Source: Bacillota bacterium (GTDB lineage Bacteria; Bacillota; Clostridia; Peptostreptococcales; Anaerovoracaceae). Taken from it: 39,518 nt of DNA. The translations under genes were made by a program, and so were the position numbers. Positions 6,390 through 13,941 of this stretch are shown here, piece after piece; position 1 is the stretch's first letter, and the number at the start of each line of letters is the position of its first letter. The notes beneath the pieces are model-generated. The model made no database searches, was not told the origin of the DNA, and saw only the letters and a program-made list of their open reading frames with translations. The stretch lies in NCBI GenBank assembly GCA_017397825.1, contig JAFQHT010000041.1:1-39518 (forward strand), given 5' to 3'.

Positions 6390-7382
6390 TTATTTATATA
6401 AATCCAGTGTTTTATGTGCCAGCTCAATCTGCTGGTCAATTACATGCTGAGGTCCGGTAATTTTCATATCCCCGCCGAAGTTCATCACCCATGTCAGGAA
6501 TACCGGGCTGACAGATACTTTTACGGTTACATCAAAGGCCTCTTCTCCCGGCACAGGCCGCATAAGCACATCCTGGCCAAACCGGTCAATAATTGGGTCT
6601 GCCATGGCGTTCCGGCAGCGCAGCGTTACCTGCTCATCTTTGCCGCTGTACATACCGAAGGTTTTCTTGGAGTACAGGGCCATGTCAAAGTTTTTAAAGT
6701 GTTCCTCTCCCTCACGCTTTTCATCAGTTACAGAAAGCTTCACCATCTTATCTACCCTGTAATGTTTAATGATTCCGGCCTCCGAGTCAAATGCCACAAG
6801 ATAGTAATTTTCGTCATCCCAGGTGAGGGCCCAAGGACTGACTTTATAGACCTTGCCATCACGGCGGAGAGCTTTTTCGCCCTTTTCGTTCCACTTGAAA
6901 TACTGGAAAGAAATTTTCTTTCCCTGATATATAGCGCTGTGAATATAATCAACCGTATAATATATACTTTCATTCATGGTCTTTATACGGTTTGCCACGT
7001 GGACATTACGTGCAAGTTTCTTTGCCTGATGAGTGCTGGCAAGTCCTTCGATTTTGCGGATAAGGGACTCGGATTTTTTGCGGGTGATAAATCTGGATGA
7101 CTGGACGGCATCCACCAGAAGCTTAAGTTCTGCAAGCTCAAAAGTCCTGCTTACCAGTTTATATTCAGTTCTTCCGCCTGCTGTTTCTTTCAGGACGTCC
7201 ATGCCCAGAATATTCAGTGCCTCTACATCATCATAGATACTTTTTCGTTCTGCTTTTACATCATAACGTGCCAACTCATCAATGATTTCCTGCATGGTAA
7301 GGCCATGTTCCTCATCAGTTTTTTCCTGCAGAATACGTGCAAGGTATATTAATTTCAGTTTCTGATTGGATGATTTAGCCAT
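6390..7382 (-). CDS. WYL-domain transcriptional regulator
   Basis: The 330-residue protein has an N-terminal winged HTH of the HTH_11/DeoR-like type (about residues 5-65: LKLIYLARILQEKTDEEHGL, then TMQEIIDELARYDVKAERKS) and a central-to-C-terminal WYL domain containing SPWALTWDDENYYLVAFD and HYRVDKM, followed by a WCX-like end. WYL proteins bind nucleic acid or nucleotide-type ligands and act as regulators in phage defence, DNA damage and other pathways. It starts by GGAGAGATC-ATG only 9 bases after the pilT stop and ends at a terminator, so it is the last gene of the pil-like operon and may sense a ligand for it. The target is unknown. Confidence 0.88.
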   Translation of the reverse strand: MAKSSNQKLKLIYLARILQEKTDEEHGLTMQEIIDELARYDVKAERKSIYDDVEALNILGMDVLKETAGGRTEYKLVSRTFELAELKLLVDAVQSSRFITRKKSESLIRKIEGLASTHQAKKLARNVHVANRIKTMNESIYYTVDYIHSAIYQGKKISFQYFKWNEKGEKALRRDGKVYKVSPWALTWDDENYYLVAFDSEAGIIKHYRVDKMVKLSVTDEKREGEEHFKNFDMALYSKKTFGMYSGKDEQVTLRCRNAMADPIIDRFGQDVLMRPVPGEEAFDVTVKVSVSPVFLTWVMNFGGDMKITGPQHVIDQQIELAHKTLDLYK

Positions 7383-7391
7383 GATCTCTCC

Positions 7392-8450
7392 TTATTTCAG
7401 TCGTCTTTCCATCTGCTCAGGGTTGTCTGCATACTCAAGAGCGGTCTGGCGTGTAATCTTTCCTGCCTCATAAAGGCCTGCTATATACTGGTCCATTGAA
7501 ATCATGCCTTCGTCTCCTCCTGCAGCAATGGCCATATCAATCTGATGGCTCTTATTGTCGCGGATCATGTTTCTGATTGCACTGTTCACATGCATGATTT
7601 CAAATGCCGGAATCATGTTTCCGTCCACATCAGGAATCAGCTGCTGCGATACAACTGTACGGAGAATCATGCTCAGCTGAACACGGATCTGGTCCTGCTG
7701 TCCCGCCGGAAAAGCATCAATTACTCTGTCAATGCTGTTTACAGCACCTCTTGTGTGAAGTGTGGCAAAGAGCAGATGTCCTGTTTCTGCTGCGGTCATG
7801 GCAGTTCTGATTGTTTCCAGATCACGCATTTCACCAAGCTGGATTACATCCGGTGCCTGGCGCAGACATGCTCTCAGTGCGGAAAGATAGTCCGGTGTAT
7901 CCACAGCTATTTCTCTCTGACTCACAATACTCTTATTATTTCTGTGCAGAAACTCGATAGGGTCTTCCAGTGTGATTATATGGCAGCTGCGGTTATGGTT
8001 GATGCGGTCAATAATGCAGGCCTGAGTAGTGGATTTACCGCTGCCAGCAGTACCGGTAAAAAGTATCATTCCATTGGTTTCGCTGGCCAGGTCCATGACT
8101 TCGCCAGGCAGGTTGTACTCTCTCCAGTCAGGTATATCAAAACTTACTACGCGGATTACCGCAGCCATAGAGCCGCGCTGGCGGTAAGCGTTGACACGGA
8201 ATCTGGCCATCCCGGGCACAGCAAATGAAAAGTCATCGTCGCCTGCCTCTTCAAAAATATCTATGGAACGTCCTGCCATCTGATAAATCTGTCCGATAAG
8301 TTCTCTGGTATTATCCGGCATGAGCTTTTCATCTCCCATCGCAACCAGCTGGCCCTCTCTTTTTTCATGGACCGGTCCCCCTGCAACTATAAAAATGTCC
8401 GATGCTTCATGTTCAACTGCCTGCTGCAGGTATTTCATCAGTTCTGCCAT
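7392..8450 (-). CDS. pilT: PilT-type type IV pilus retraction ATPase
   Basis: The 352-residue protein has every box of the PilT/GspE ATPase family: Walker A GTAGSGKST (133-141), Asp box ITLEDPIEF (159-167), atypical Walker B VIQLGEMRD (202-210) and His box AETGHLLFATLHT (221-233). The N-terminus (MAELMKYLQQAVEHEASDIF) resembles the PAS-like N-domain, with ASDIF in place of the usual ASDLH. It forms a cytoplasmic hexamer that powers pilin disassembly. The RBS is AAAAAGGAGAAAAGTT. It lies in one operon with GspF and pilin-like genes; no PilB/GspE assembly ATPase is present, so PilT may have an unusual role or PilB may be elsewhere in the genome. Confidence 0.92.
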   Translation of the reverse strand: MAELMKYLQQAVEHEASDIFIVAGGPVHEKREGQLVAMGDEKLMPDNTRELIGQIYQMAGRSIDIFEEAGDDDFSFAVPGMARFRVNAYRQRGSMAAVIRVVSFDIPDWREYNLPGEVMDLASETNGMILFTGTAGSGKSTTQACIIDRINHNRSCHIITLEDPIEFLHRNNKSIVSQREIAVDTPDYLSALRACLRQAPDVIQLGEMRDLETIRTAMTAAETGHLLFATLHTRGAVNSIDRVIDAFPAGQQDQIRVQLSMILRTVVSQQLIPDVDGNMIPAFEIMHVNSAIRNMIRDNKSHQIDMAIAAGGDEGMISMDQYIAGLYEAGKITRQTALEYADNPEQMERRLK

Positions 8451-8468
8451 AACTTTTCTCCTTTTTCT

Positions 8469-8897
8469 CTATTCTCCGTCCCAGACGTTCAGATCTTCGT
8501 CAGCCTGCCAGTCAGTTGTGGACACAAGCTGCCATCTGAGAATTTTATATTCCTGCCCTCTGACTGCTGCCCTCACCTGAAGGCTCTGGGTGTCTGAAAG
8601 AGGACATGTGTATTCGTATATTTTTCTTCCCTGGTCGTCTGTCCCTGTCAGGCTGACACCTTCAGGAACTTCTCCCTGCCTCAGAGCTGCCAGAATGATT
8701 TCTGCCTGCCCGTCTGCTTCATACCAGGAAATCGTCTGCTGCACTGCCCTGTCTGCCAGACTCTGGTCTGCCTTCACTGTCGATATGGAAAGCACCGCAA
8801 ATACTGTCAGGCACAGTACCGCAAATATTACAAGAAGCGCACTTATGCCGGTCATAGGCATGGAAGCTTCCTGCCGGCTGTTTCTTCTTTTACTCAT
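8469..8897 (-). CDS. Pilus/secretion-operon one-helix protein (pseudopilin-like), unknown
   Basis: The start at ATG 8897 is chosen because GGAGGTGACGGCC precedes it; the frame is open further upstream but without an RBS. The 142-residue product has a polar N-terminus (MSKRRNSRQEASMPMTGISA), one hydrophobic helix at about residues 13-37 (TGISALLVIFAVLCLTVFAV) and a soluble, likely extracytoplasmic domain rich in acidic residues. No prepilin cleavage site is obvious. It overlaps the upstream gene by 8 bases, so the two are translationally coupled. It is most likely a minor pilin-like or assembly component of the adjacent system. The family is not recognised. Confidence 0.65.
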   Translation of the reverse strand: MSKRRNSRQEASMPMTGISALLVIFAVLCLTVFAVLSISTVKADQSLADRAVQQTISWYEADGQAEIILAALRQGEVPEGVSLTGTDDQGRKIYEYTCPLSDTQSLQVRAAVRGQEYKILRWQLVSTTDWQADEDLNVWDGE

Positions 8898-9267
8898 GGC
8901 CGTCACCTCCTTCGTGAGGCTCCTGCCAGAAAACCTGCAGTGCAAATATTTCTTTTCCTTCAGAGGTTGCCGCTGTTATAAGAGCACTTCCAAGGCCCAT
9001 AGTATTCACATCAAGTACCTCTGCCTGCAGAGCAAATCCGTTGGTATCAGGGGTTTTCATGCTTTCAATAACGGTCATATCGCCTTTTGACGATTTAATT
9101 AGTTCTGCTGCATTCTGAACCGTAAGGGCAGCCTCATCTCTTAAAGCAATCTGTTCAGACTGCTGATGCGACCAGATAAAAGCCTTAAGACACAGCCCTG
9201 CCGCCAGTGCAAAAATCAATATCATGATTACAAGTTCAATAAGAGCAAGAGGCGCTTTACTTTTCAT
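8890..9267 (-). CDS. Prepilin-like protein with atypical cleavage region
   Basis: The start at ATG 9267 follows GGAGGCCTCCT. The 125-residue product begins MKSKAPLALIELVIMILIFA. The run LALIELVIMILIF matches the type IV prepilin helix with Glu at +5 (LIEL), but the residue at -1 is Pro instead of Gly, so processing by PilD would be unusual. The hydrophobic N-helix is followed by a small globular part ending in VFWQEPHEGGDGHE. It overlaps both neighbours by a few bases, in the middle of the pil-like operon. It is probably a minor pilin or pseudopilin; the lost glycine may mean it stays membrane-embedded. Confidence 0.7.
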   Translation of the reverse strand: MKSKAPLALIELVIMILIFALAAGLCLKAFIWSHQQSEQIALRDEAALTVQNAAELIKSSKGDMTVIESMKTPDTNGFALQAEVLDVNTMGLGSALITAATSEGKEIFALQVFWQEPHEGGDGHE

Positions 9268-9763
9268 AGGAGGCCTCCTCTCCGCTGCGGACGGCAAGAG
9301 TCAGGGGAACAGGCTTTCCGTCCATGGTCACCTGAGCATAAAGCAGGGCGCCTTCCAGCGATAATTCAAGTTTTTCTGCAGGAAAAAGCCTGCTGCCAAA
9401 CTCCATGTCAGCAGTCATATCTACTGCTTCTGCGTCTGCAAAGTATTCCATAAGCCATCCGTCGTAGCAATATATCAATGTTTTGTATTCTTCTTCATCT
9501 ATGGTTTCTCCGATGACCAGTGCCGTGCTGCCGTCGAAGTTTTCTACGGCAATATTGTCACCTTCAGCTGCCTGACGTACTTTGGCTGCAATGTAGCCGG
9601 TACAGGTCCTGGTTTCGTAGGCCTGCCTGTCCATGGCAGTAAGATTGCTGTAACTTCTGGTTCCTGCAAAAAGGACTGCCAGCACGCAGACCGCAAAAAC
9701 CCCCAGCACCGCCAGTGCCATGAGGCCCGATATGTAGTTTTTGCTTTCTGCTGCTTTTTTCAT
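9257..9763 (-). CDS. Membrane-anchored DUF4860-like protein of the pil-like operon
   Basis: The 168-residue protein has a short polar N-terminus (MKKAAESKNYISGLMAL), one hydrophobic helix at about 12-34 (LAVLGVFAVCVLAVLFAGT) and a 130-residue soluble domain with conserved-looking motifs RTCTGYIAAKVRQA, YCYDGWLMEYF and FGSRLFPAEKLELSL. It resembles the Firmicutes family DUF4860, often found beside pilin-like genes, but that name is from memory and unverified. The ribosome binding site is weak, and the gene starts 6 bases after its upstream neighbour ends, so translation is probably coupled. Likely an extracytoplasmic structural or minor pilin-like part. Confidence 0.68.
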   Translation of the reverse strand: MKKAAESKNYISGLMALAVLGVFAVCVLAVLFAGTRSYSNLTAMDRQAYETRTCTGYIAAKVRQAAEGDNIAVENFDGSTALVIGETIDEEEYKTLIYCYDGWLMEYFADAEAVDMTADMEFGSRLFPAEKLELSLEGALLYAQVTMDGKPVPLTLAVRSGEEASYEK

Positions 9764-9769
9764 CAGAAA

Positions 9770-10096
9770 TTACCAATCTTTCTCAAGTACTGTTATGTCG
9801 GGCATCAGGTTTGAACCCTGAACCTCATAGTGGACGATATATCGTTCTTCGTCGATTATAACGCCGTAATGTTCTTCCAGATAATCAAGGTCCGGCGGAT
9901 ATATTCCTTCTGCTGCATAGCAGGCCGCCGATGCTCTTCTGAGTGCTTCCTCCAGCTGGATAAGCGCCTGCTCCTGCCTGCCTTCATCCAGATTGGATAC
10001 TGCTCCGAGAAAAAACACCAGCACCAATACAATCACTGCCGGCATCATAATTCTGCCTGCACCTTTAAAAAAGTTTCTTTTTCGTCTTATACTCAT
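9770..10096 (-). CDS. Small membrane-anchored pilin-operon protein, unknown
   Basis: The 108-residue protein starts by GGAGGCAGCAC-ATG. A basic N-terminus (SIRRKRNFFKGAGR) precedes one hydrophobic helix (about 16-34) and an exported domain containing ALRRASAACYAAEGIYPPD and a short C-terminal strand region ending LEKDW. The stretch ACYAAEGIYPPDLDYLEEHY resembles the alpha/beta start of type IV pilin headgroups, where small residues and a YP motif follow the N-helix. The class III signal is not canonical. It lies between gspF/pilC and the DUF4860-like gene. A pilin-like component is the best guess. Confidence 0.65.
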   Translation of the reverse strand: MSIRRKRNFFKGAGRIMMPAVIVLVLVFFLGAVSNLDEGRQEQALIQLEEALRRASAACYAAEGIYPPDLDYLEEHYGVIIDEERYIVHYEVQGSNLMPDITVLEKDW

Positions 10097-10106
10097 GTGC
10101 TGCCTC

Positions 10107-11153
10107 CTAGTTTATGGCTGCCATGATGTTAACCAGCGGCAGCATTACAGAAAGGAGAATGAGCCCGATAAGTACAGATGTAACCACCACAAGAGCCGGT
10201 TCCACCCTGCCGATTTTTTCTGCCAGGGAATTTTCACCGGTTTCAAGAAGCCTGCCGGCGATTTCTTCCATTATGGTGTCTCCGCTGCCGCGTCTCATGC
10301 CCACCTCAAGGAGGCGGCATTCTGCCGGCGGCAGTATGTTATATTTTTTAAGGCTGGATACTAAACCTGCTCCTGCCCCTATTTCTCTGCTGCATTCTCT
10401 CAGTGCCTGCGCCATGGACGGAACTTCATCCATCATGTCTGCAGCAAGGCCGAGAGCTTCTTCAGCCTTAAGGCCGCTTCTCAGCCCCATGGCAAGAACC
10501 TGTGCAGCTCTTGCAGTGTTAATCTGAGCTGATACTCCTCTTGTTCCCCTGTGTCTGTTCCACCAGCTGAGAACTTTGCCTCTGAAACCGGAAGACGCTG
10601 CAAATACGCCCAGGCCCGCTAAGGCCACCGCCATAATCACGCAAAGTGCCGGCATAGCCTTTCCCAGAACCTGCCCAAAGGCAAGCAGACCTCCCGCAAT
10701 ACCCGTCAGGCTGCTGCCCATCTGGCCGTAGACCTGATCAAACACCGGCAGAACTTTTACAAGAAGCACTACAATAACCACAAGCATTATAAGGAGCAGT
10801 ACTGCCGGATAAAGGAGCGAAGTCCTGATCTGGCGTTCCATTCTCAGCCTTTCCTCGTAATAATCTGCAAGGGCAGTCAGCGCTTCTTCCATGCGTCCTG
10901 TTCTTTCTCCCACTTCAAGAAGTCCGCTCACATAAGCAGGAAAGGCGCCGCTCTCTCTGAAAACTGCCGGAAGGCCTTTTCCTTCATCAGAACCGGCTGC
11001 CATGGCCATAAGCAGTTCTTTAGTTTCCTTGTCACTTTCTTCCTCTGCCATGAGGGTAAATCCGTCACCGGTTGCCACCCCCGCTTTTAGCAGCATGGCA
11101 AGGCCCAGACAAAGACCGCTTATTTCTTCATTTGTAAACTGTTTTTTTTTCAT
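10107..11153 (-). CDS. Type II secretion / type IV pilus inner-membrane platform protein (GspF/PilC family)
   Basis: The 348-residue protein starts at ATG 11153 (GGTGATTTTT upstream); an in-frame GTG three codons earlier is less likely. Two T2SSF domains are visible: the first (about residues 12-130) with LAMLLKAGVATGDGF and LEVGERTGRMEEAL, the second (about 215-330) with RAAQVLAMGLRSGLKAEEAL and ECRLLEVGMRRGSGDTIMEE. Three hydrophobic segments (about 112-135, 155-185, 325-345) match the family topology. It is the membrane platform that couples the ATPase to pilin assembly. It opens the pil-like operon and lies immediately downstream of a terminator. Confidence 0.9.
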   Translation of the reverse strand: MKKKQFTNEEISGLCLGLAMLLKAGVATGDGFTLMAEEESDKETKELLMAMAAGSDEGKGLPAVFRESGAFPAYVSGLLEVGERTGRMEEALTALADYYEERLRMERQIRTSLLYPAVLLLIMLVVIVVLLVKVLPVFDQVYGQMGSSLTGIAGGLLAFGQVLGKAMPALCVIMAVALAGLGVFAASSGFRGKVLSWWNRHRGTRGVSAQINTARAAQVLAMGLRSGLKAEEALGLAADMMDEVPSMAQALRECSREIGAGAGLVSSLKKYNILPPAECRLLEVGMRRGSGDTIMEEIAGRLLETGENSLAEKIGRVEPALVVVTSVLIGLILLSVMLPLVNIMAAIN

Positions 11154-11172
11154 AAAAATCACCGCTGTATTT

Positions 11173-11204
11173 TAAAAAAACAGCGTCGCCTCCGGGACGC
11201 TGTT
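11173..11204 (-). terminator. Terminator/attenuator between the transglutaminase gene and gspF/pilC
   Basis: On the minus strand AACAGCGTC pairs with GACGCTGTT over an 8-base loop and is followed by TTTTTTT. It lies 18 bases beyond the transglutaminase stop codon. No convincing promoter was found between it and gspF/pilC, so it may act as a partial terminator inside a longer operon. Confidence 0.85.
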
Positions 11205-11221
11205 AAAATGTCATAATAATT

Positions 11222-12223
11222 TTAATAGAAGTATTTTGCAGTATAATTACTTCCATCGCCGATGTACTTCATAATGGATTTGCTCTGCTTGGAAGAAGAC
11301 GCAAATGTAGGGTCCATTCTCTGCCAGTGCTCACCATCAAAGTATACAACGCCTTCAATCCAGCCTTCTCCGTCAACATACACACTGATCCATGCATGAT
11401 AAGCTTCGCCGGCATATCCTACTACCAGCTTGACAGGCACGCCCTGGCTTCTGAGCATTCCGGCCATCACTGCCGCATAGTCGAAACAGATACCTTTTTT
11501 TGCCTTCAGCACCTTATCAAGATCCGGCAGATAACCGGATTTGACATTCTTTGCCTTTTCCTTATCATATTTAAAATTCTTCACTACATAATTATATACC
11601 TTTTCCACCTTGGCAAGCTCAGTCTTTGATTTTTTGCAGAGGCTGGCTGCTTTAGCCACGGTGTTTTCAGCCTTGGAATAATCAACGTACTGATTCGGGC
11701 GAAGGAAAGGTGCGAACTCGTCAGTCAGCTCTGCTCCAAATGATACAGAAACCTTGGCTGCGTACTTATTACCTGATGTATTCAGAAAAACGGTTGCCTG
11801 ATATGCACCATTTCCGTCAGAAAGAGGAAGCACTGTCCATTTTTTTGCTTTCAGATTATATGTGTAAGTAGTTTCAGGCCCTTTTACCTGAACTTTTATT
11901 TTTTTGTCGGTCTTTTTAAGGTACTTCACCATTATATAACCGTCTTCTGTATTGGAATAATCAATGACAGCATCTGCCGTTTCTTTTACTGCTGTTCCAG
12001 AAGCCTTACATTCTGCAACTTCAGGTTCTGCAGCCGGTGACTCGCTGAGAGCCACAGCCTCATCTTCAATTATAATTTCTTCCACAGATACAGCATCAAC
12101 AAACTCTGACTGTCCTGCGTCTGCTCCGGCATCCTGCACCCCGCAGCCTGCAAGAAGCCCTGCGCAAAGCACTGCCGTGAGCAGAATCGCTGTTATTTTA
12201 TTAAAGTGTTCTGTTCTTTTCAT
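11222..12223 (-). CDS. Transglutaminase-like lipoprotein
   Basis: The 333-residue protein has a lipoprotein signal: positive start (MKRTEHFNK), hydrophobic core and lipobox LLAGC with Cys27. A low-complexity acidic linker and a beta-rich segment (about 85-165) precede a transglutaminase-core domain with a complete triad: Cys246 in KGICFDYA, His276 in YHAWISV and Asp304 in MDPTF. Such exported proteases/transglutaminases cleave or cross-link surface proteins or peptidoglycan peptides. It is 20 bases after the sortase gene in the same direction, so the two are co-transcribed and presumably act on the same surface structures. Confidence 0.88.
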   Translation of the reverse strand: MKRTEHFNKITAILLTAVLCAGLLAGCGVQDAGADAGQSEFVDAVSVEEIIIEDEAVALSESPAAEPEVAECKASGTAVKETADAVIDYSNTEDGYIMVKYLKKTDKKIKVQVKGPETTYTYNLKAKKWTVLPLSDGNGAYQATVFLNTSGNKYAAKVSVSFGAELTDEFAPFLRPNQYVDYSKAENTVAKAASLCKKSKTELAKVEKVYNYVVKNFKYDKEKAKNVKSGYLPDLDKVLKAKKGICFDYAAVMAGMLRSQGVPVKLVVGYAGEAYHAWISVYVDGEGWIEGVVYFDGEHWQRMDPTFASSSKQSKSIMKYIGDGSNYTAKYFY

Positions 12224-12243
12224 ACAGGATACCCTCCTTTATA

Positions 12244-13086
12244 TTATTCTTCTGCAGCCAGAACTGCCTGCACTATCATTCGTTTTTCGTGACCATTCCC
12301 CGTACATGTGGAAAGTGTCAGTATATGATCTGAAACGGACGGAACTATATCCGTCTTTATTTCAGACATTTCTATGGACTTGTCGATGAACTTCTGCTTC
12401 AGATCTTCATCTTCAATATCAATCCAGAAAGCATGCCCCTCCACGCTTACTTCATAAGCTGCGAATATGTCATATCTTCTGACGCCCTTTTCTGTAGCTA
12501 TATATACGTAAGGAGCTGACGACCAGAAACTTTTCTTTACATATTTTTTAAGGTTGCTGAACATGGTTGTGTTCTTCATATTGTGACCATATATAATGGT
12601 ATTGAACTCGCTGAGCTTGTTGCTGCATTTAGCTTCAAGGAAAATTGAACCCATGGTGTTCCACTTTTTATCCCAGGTCCGGTTAAGATAATATGAATTG
12701 TCGTCACCGTCAAGAAGCGGATATGAAATATCTGCGCCCGGAATAATTATCCAGCCCATTACATCTTTATTCACTTTTTGTAGAGCATCCAGATTGAGAT
12801 TCTTAAGATTGTCAATGCTCACCTTCGGAAGCGGATTAGTCTTTTTTTCTTCCTTTTTTATGTCTTTATCTTCCGGAACATCTTCATTATCCTCAGGTTC
12901 TTCTTCAGGCAAATCACTCTGTGTATCTGTATTTTCCAACGATTCCAGACCTGCAAGCTTTTCCACATCATCGTAGGTCTGCTCACCTTCTCTGTACTCA
13001 GTCAGTTTTTTTATAACCATCCCGCCGCTTACTAAAAATACTATCAGAAAGACGGCAATGAGGCTTATTCGGATACTCTTTTTCAT
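12244..13086 (-). CDS. Class B-like sortase
   Basis: The start at ATG 13086 (MKKSIRISLIAVFLIVFLVS) follows GGGAGATTATGC; 280 residues. An N-terminal membrane anchor (about 5-26) is followed by a long acidic linker (about 40-85) and the sortase barrel. Catalytic residues: His168 in IYGHNM, Cys261 in LTLSTCTG and Arg269 in GHEKRM. The order DNSYYLNRTWD, MGSIFLE, YGHNMKNTTMFSNL and TLSTC is that of class B sortases. It covalently anchors proteins with an LPXTG-like motif to the cell wall. A likely substrate is the CnaB protein at 13979, which carries APKTG. It is divergent from that transcription unit. Confidence 0.92.
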   Translation of the reverse strand: MKKSIRISLIAVFLIVFLVSGGMVIKKLTEYREGEQTYDDVEKLAGLESLENTDTQSDLPEEEPEDNEDVPEDKDIKKEEKKTNPLPKVSIDNLKNLNLDALQKVNKDVMGWIIIPGADISYPLLDGDDNSYYLNRTWDKKWNTMGSIFLEAKCSNKLSEFNTIIYGHNMKNTTMFSNLKKYVKKSFWSSAPYVYIATEKGVRRYDIFAAYEVSVEGHAFWIDIEDEDLKQKFIDKSIEMSEIKTDIVPSVSDHILTLSTCTGNGHEKRMIVQAVLAAEE

Positions 13087-13123
13087 GCATAATCTCCCTT
13101 CCAAAACAGGGTATAACTACCTC

Positions 13124-13152
13124 ATTGTATTTTCAAACTAGCACAAAAACAA
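13124..13152 (-). promoter_or_regulatory. Promoter of the sortase operon
   Basis: On the minus strand TTGTTT (13152-13147), 17 bases and TACAAT (13129-13124) lie about 38 bases before the sortase start. Confidence 0.6.
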
Positions 13153-13242
13153 GCACATTGCAAGTCATTTTTTGTAAATAAAAAATTTTTTAAAATTTGA
13201 AAGTTTTTGTCCAAAATGTAACGGTTTCTGTAACTGGCAGGA

Positions 13243-13251
13243 TGATATAAT
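13243..13251 (+). promoter_or_regulatory. Extended -10 promoter of the 142-aa gene / riboswitch transcript
   Basis: TGATATAAT (TGn plus TATAAT, -10 at 13246-13251) lies about 57 bases before ATG 13308. No other promoter was found before the riboswitch, so this may drive both the 142-aa protein and the adhesin. Confidence 0.55.
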
Positions 13252-13307
13252 GAGCCTACAAACGAACCAAACACGCTGAAAAGCGAAACCGAAAGGAGGT
13301 GCCCGAG

Positions 13308-13736
13308 ATGAAAGACACAAAGTGGGGCAACGAGTACAGACTAACCACTGTCTGCATTGACTCATATAAAAATGGAGAACTTACAGGCCGTTTTTATAAC
13401 CCACACCTTGGCGAAGGTAAATCTTTCAGAAGTCTTATTCAGTTTCTGAAAGGAATGGAAGACCTTCTGGATGATATGAACTTCCCGCAGTCTTTCACCG
13501 CTAAAAGGTCCTTTGCCTCACTTCCTGAGCACAGACAGGGAAGCCCTCCCGAAAGTCACTTGCGACACGGGACACTGGCAACCTTCGCGGTACGAGTTAT
13601 TTTCCGTCAGAACGCCAGCTGGCAGGGATCAGTCACCTGGCTTGGTGAAGGAAAAGAGCAAAGTTTCCGCAGTGTTCTGGAGTTGGTTTTGCTGATGGAC
13701 AGCGCCCTGTCTGAAGGCGCACCTGAAGCAGTGTAA
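13308..13736 (+). CDS. Unknown 142-aa protein with internal duplication, upstream of the riboswitch
   Basis: It starts at ATG 13308 behind AAAGGAGGTGCCCGAG. Two halves look like repeats: GEGKSFRSLIQFLKGMEDLL (about residues 39-58) and GEGKEQSFRSVLELVLLMDS (about 116-135), each after a strand-rich segment (GELTGRFYNPHL; ASWQGSVTWL). No signal peptide or membrane segment is present, so it is probably cytoplasmic. The family is not recognised. It precedes the c-di-GMP riboswitch and adhesin on the same strand with no terminator between them, so it is probably co-transcribed, and it may be a small regulator or assembly factor for the surface system. The repeat suggests a pseudo-symmetric fold. 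Confidence 0.72.
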   Translation: MKDTKWGNEYRLTTVCIDSYKNGELTGRFYNPHLGEGKSFRSLIQFLKGMEDLLDDMNFPQSFTAKRSFASLPEHRQGSPPESHLRHGTLATFAVRVIFRQNASWQGSVTWLGEGKEQSFRSVLELVLLMDSALSEGAPEAV

Positions 13737-13742
13737 AAATTC

Positions 13743-13805
13743 AGGGATAAAAAAGGACCAGACAAGTTGTGACTGGCAACCACAATCCCTAGTGTGAAAC
13801 CACAC
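13743..13805 (+). other. Structured spacer RNA between the 142-aa gene and the riboswitch
   Basis: AGGGAT (13743-13748) can pair with ATCCCT (13785-13790), enclosing a possible TTGTG/CACAA stem; a GTGTG-AAAC-CACAC hairpin follows at 13792-13805. There is no T tract, so this is not a terminator. It may separate the two cistrons, be a processing site, or be chance. Confidence 0.35.
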
Positions 13806-13822
13806 ACAAATCAAATAATCTG

Positions 13823-13941
13823 AAATATTTGAAAAAGGCAAACCTGCCGAAAGGCAGGGACGCAAAGCCAGGGAGCTAAATCCTCATGACAATAAAGTAA
13901 GACACCATGGCGAGGACATGCCCGCCCGGCAGCCAGTATTT
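13823..13941 (+). promoter_or_regulatory. Cyclic-di-GMP-I (GEMM-I) riboswitch aptamer
   Basis: The conserved GEMM core is present: GGCAAACC (from 13837), a CCTGCC-GAAA-GGCAGG hairpin with the GNRA tetraloop, then GGGACGCAAAGCC. A second helix (TCCTC/GAGGA) carries a UAAA/CAU tetraloop-receptor-like bulge after GGGAGC. P1 forms from AAATATT (13823-13829) and AGTATTT (13935-13941). The G at the start of GGCAAACC, aligned with Vc2 G20, suits c-di-GMP more than cGAMP, but this alignment was made by eye. The RNA senses c-di-GMP and controls the adhesin that begins 38 bases downstream. Confidence 0.93.

Noticed and set aside
7545-8228. A 227-codon frame antisense to pilT
   Set aside because: pilT has all catalytic motifs on the other strand, and the antisense frame has no ribosome binding site or recognisable domain.
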